NCBI GenBank assembly: GCA_030528055.1
Contig: JAUMZQ010000001.1
Span: 202,391 to 266,390, forward strand
From: Streptococcus sp.
Lineage (GTDB): Bacteria > Bacillota > Bacilli > Lactobacillales > Streptococcaceae
DNA: 64,000 nucleotides
Reading direction: 5' to 3'
The notes under the pieces were generated by a model. The model saw only the letters and a program-made list of their open reading frames with translations, made no database searches and had not been told where the DNA came from. The position numbers were made by a program, and so were the translations under genes. Below, piece by piece: positions 63,891 through 64,000 of the stretch; within the stretch, counting starts at the first letter, position 1; every line of letters starts with the position of its first letter.

Positions 63891-64000
63891 TTAAGCACGA
63901 GAGGAGACGAAGTTCATCTTCTCTTTTTTGATGTTCAAAGCGATGTAGATACGTTGTTTAAAGTTTTCAAAGTTCCGATAGCCAAAGGCATTGCGTTTGA
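63891..64000 (-). CDS. ISL3-type transposase, C-terminal end (runs off window)
   Basis: The minus strand reads RNAFGYRNFENFKQRIYIAL, then NIKKEKMNFVSSRA and stop. This is the usual C-terminus of streptococcal ISL3-type (IS1167/IS1193-like) transposases. Only 36 codons are inside the window, so completeness cannot be judged. It differs from the ISL3 transposase inside the ICE. Confidence 0.75.
   Translation of the reverse strand, partial: KRNAFGYRNFENFKQRIYIALNIKKEKMNFVSSRA

Noticed and set aside
30-64000. CRISPR array, tRNA or rRNA genes
   Set aside because: No regularly spaced repeat array and no recognisable tRNA or rRNA sequence was seen in the window.

Overview
The window is low-GC Firmicute DNA, almost certainly from a Streptococcus. 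The chromosomal genes (trmFO, mmuP-mmuM, the L10 leader with rplJ-rplL), the antigen I/II adhesin and the ICE gene order all fit; Streptococcus agalactiae is a good candidate species but cannot be proven from this window. Most of it (about 5008-62225, 57 kb) is one integrative and conjugative element (ICE) of the ICESa2603 family, inserted at the 3' end of rplL. Identical 21-bp direct repeats at 5008-5028 and 62205-62225 contain the family's 15-bp core GTTACTCTTAAATAA and mark attL and attR; the tyrosine integrase lies just inside attR.

Layout. 1-5022: trmFO tail, a lipoprotein, S-methylmethionine permease and homocysteine methyltransferase, L10 leader, rplJ, rplL. 5029-9348: left ICE end with replacement terminators, a RepA-type initiator, an orphan cytosine-5 methyltransferase and an unusual four-gene cassette (unknown protein, Spx-like protein without its Cys pair, HTH-like protein, CPBP membrane protease). 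9425-18389: type IV secretion genes (VirD4, Maff2, TrbL/VirB6-like, PrgI, VirB4, peptidoglycan hydrolase). 18475-19907: AbiE toxin-antitoxin pair on the minus strand. 20186-25808: antigen I/II surface adhesin and two small downstream genes. 25857-35076: a giant methylase/SNF2 helicase gene split by a group II intron (31308-33702). 35147-38613: small ICE genes, a VirB8-like candidate and a TOPRIM primase. 38622-41514 (minus): an SOS-type cassette (HdiR/LexA-like repressor, 44-aa ORF, Y-family polymerase, YolD-like protein, small protein).

42517-57119 is a scarred heavy-metal island: cadD, copY with a copA remnant, copZ, copB, cadC-cadA and merR-merA. It is interleaved with broken genes: a nonsense-split ORF pair, a truncated TIGR01906 protein, a truncated HEPN-like ORF, a second divergent SOS-cassette tail, an IS3 remnant and a DUF4365-like gene split by the mer-ISL3 unit. 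57195-60026 holds a candidate oriT, two relaxosome proteins and a MOBP-type relaxase; 60207-62159 holds an Xre regulator, a DUF3173 excisionase candidate and the integrase. Beyond attR are the displaced native rplL terminator, a frameshifted IS1182-family element and the C-terminus of an ISL3-type transposase running off the window.

How it works together: integrase and DUF3173 protein handle excision; relaxase, MobC and oriT start transfer; VirD4, VirB4, PrgI, the TrbL-like protein and the wall hydrolase form the channel. Cargo gives Cd, Cu and Hg resistance, adhesion, phage defence and mutagenic repair. Metal regulation can be read directly: three ATTCAA-N8-TTGAAT CadC sites (one in front of the distant cadD), cop boxes at copY and a 20-bp-spacer merR promoter. 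An in-frame TAA near the end of the TrbL-like gene raises the question whether this copy can still transfer.
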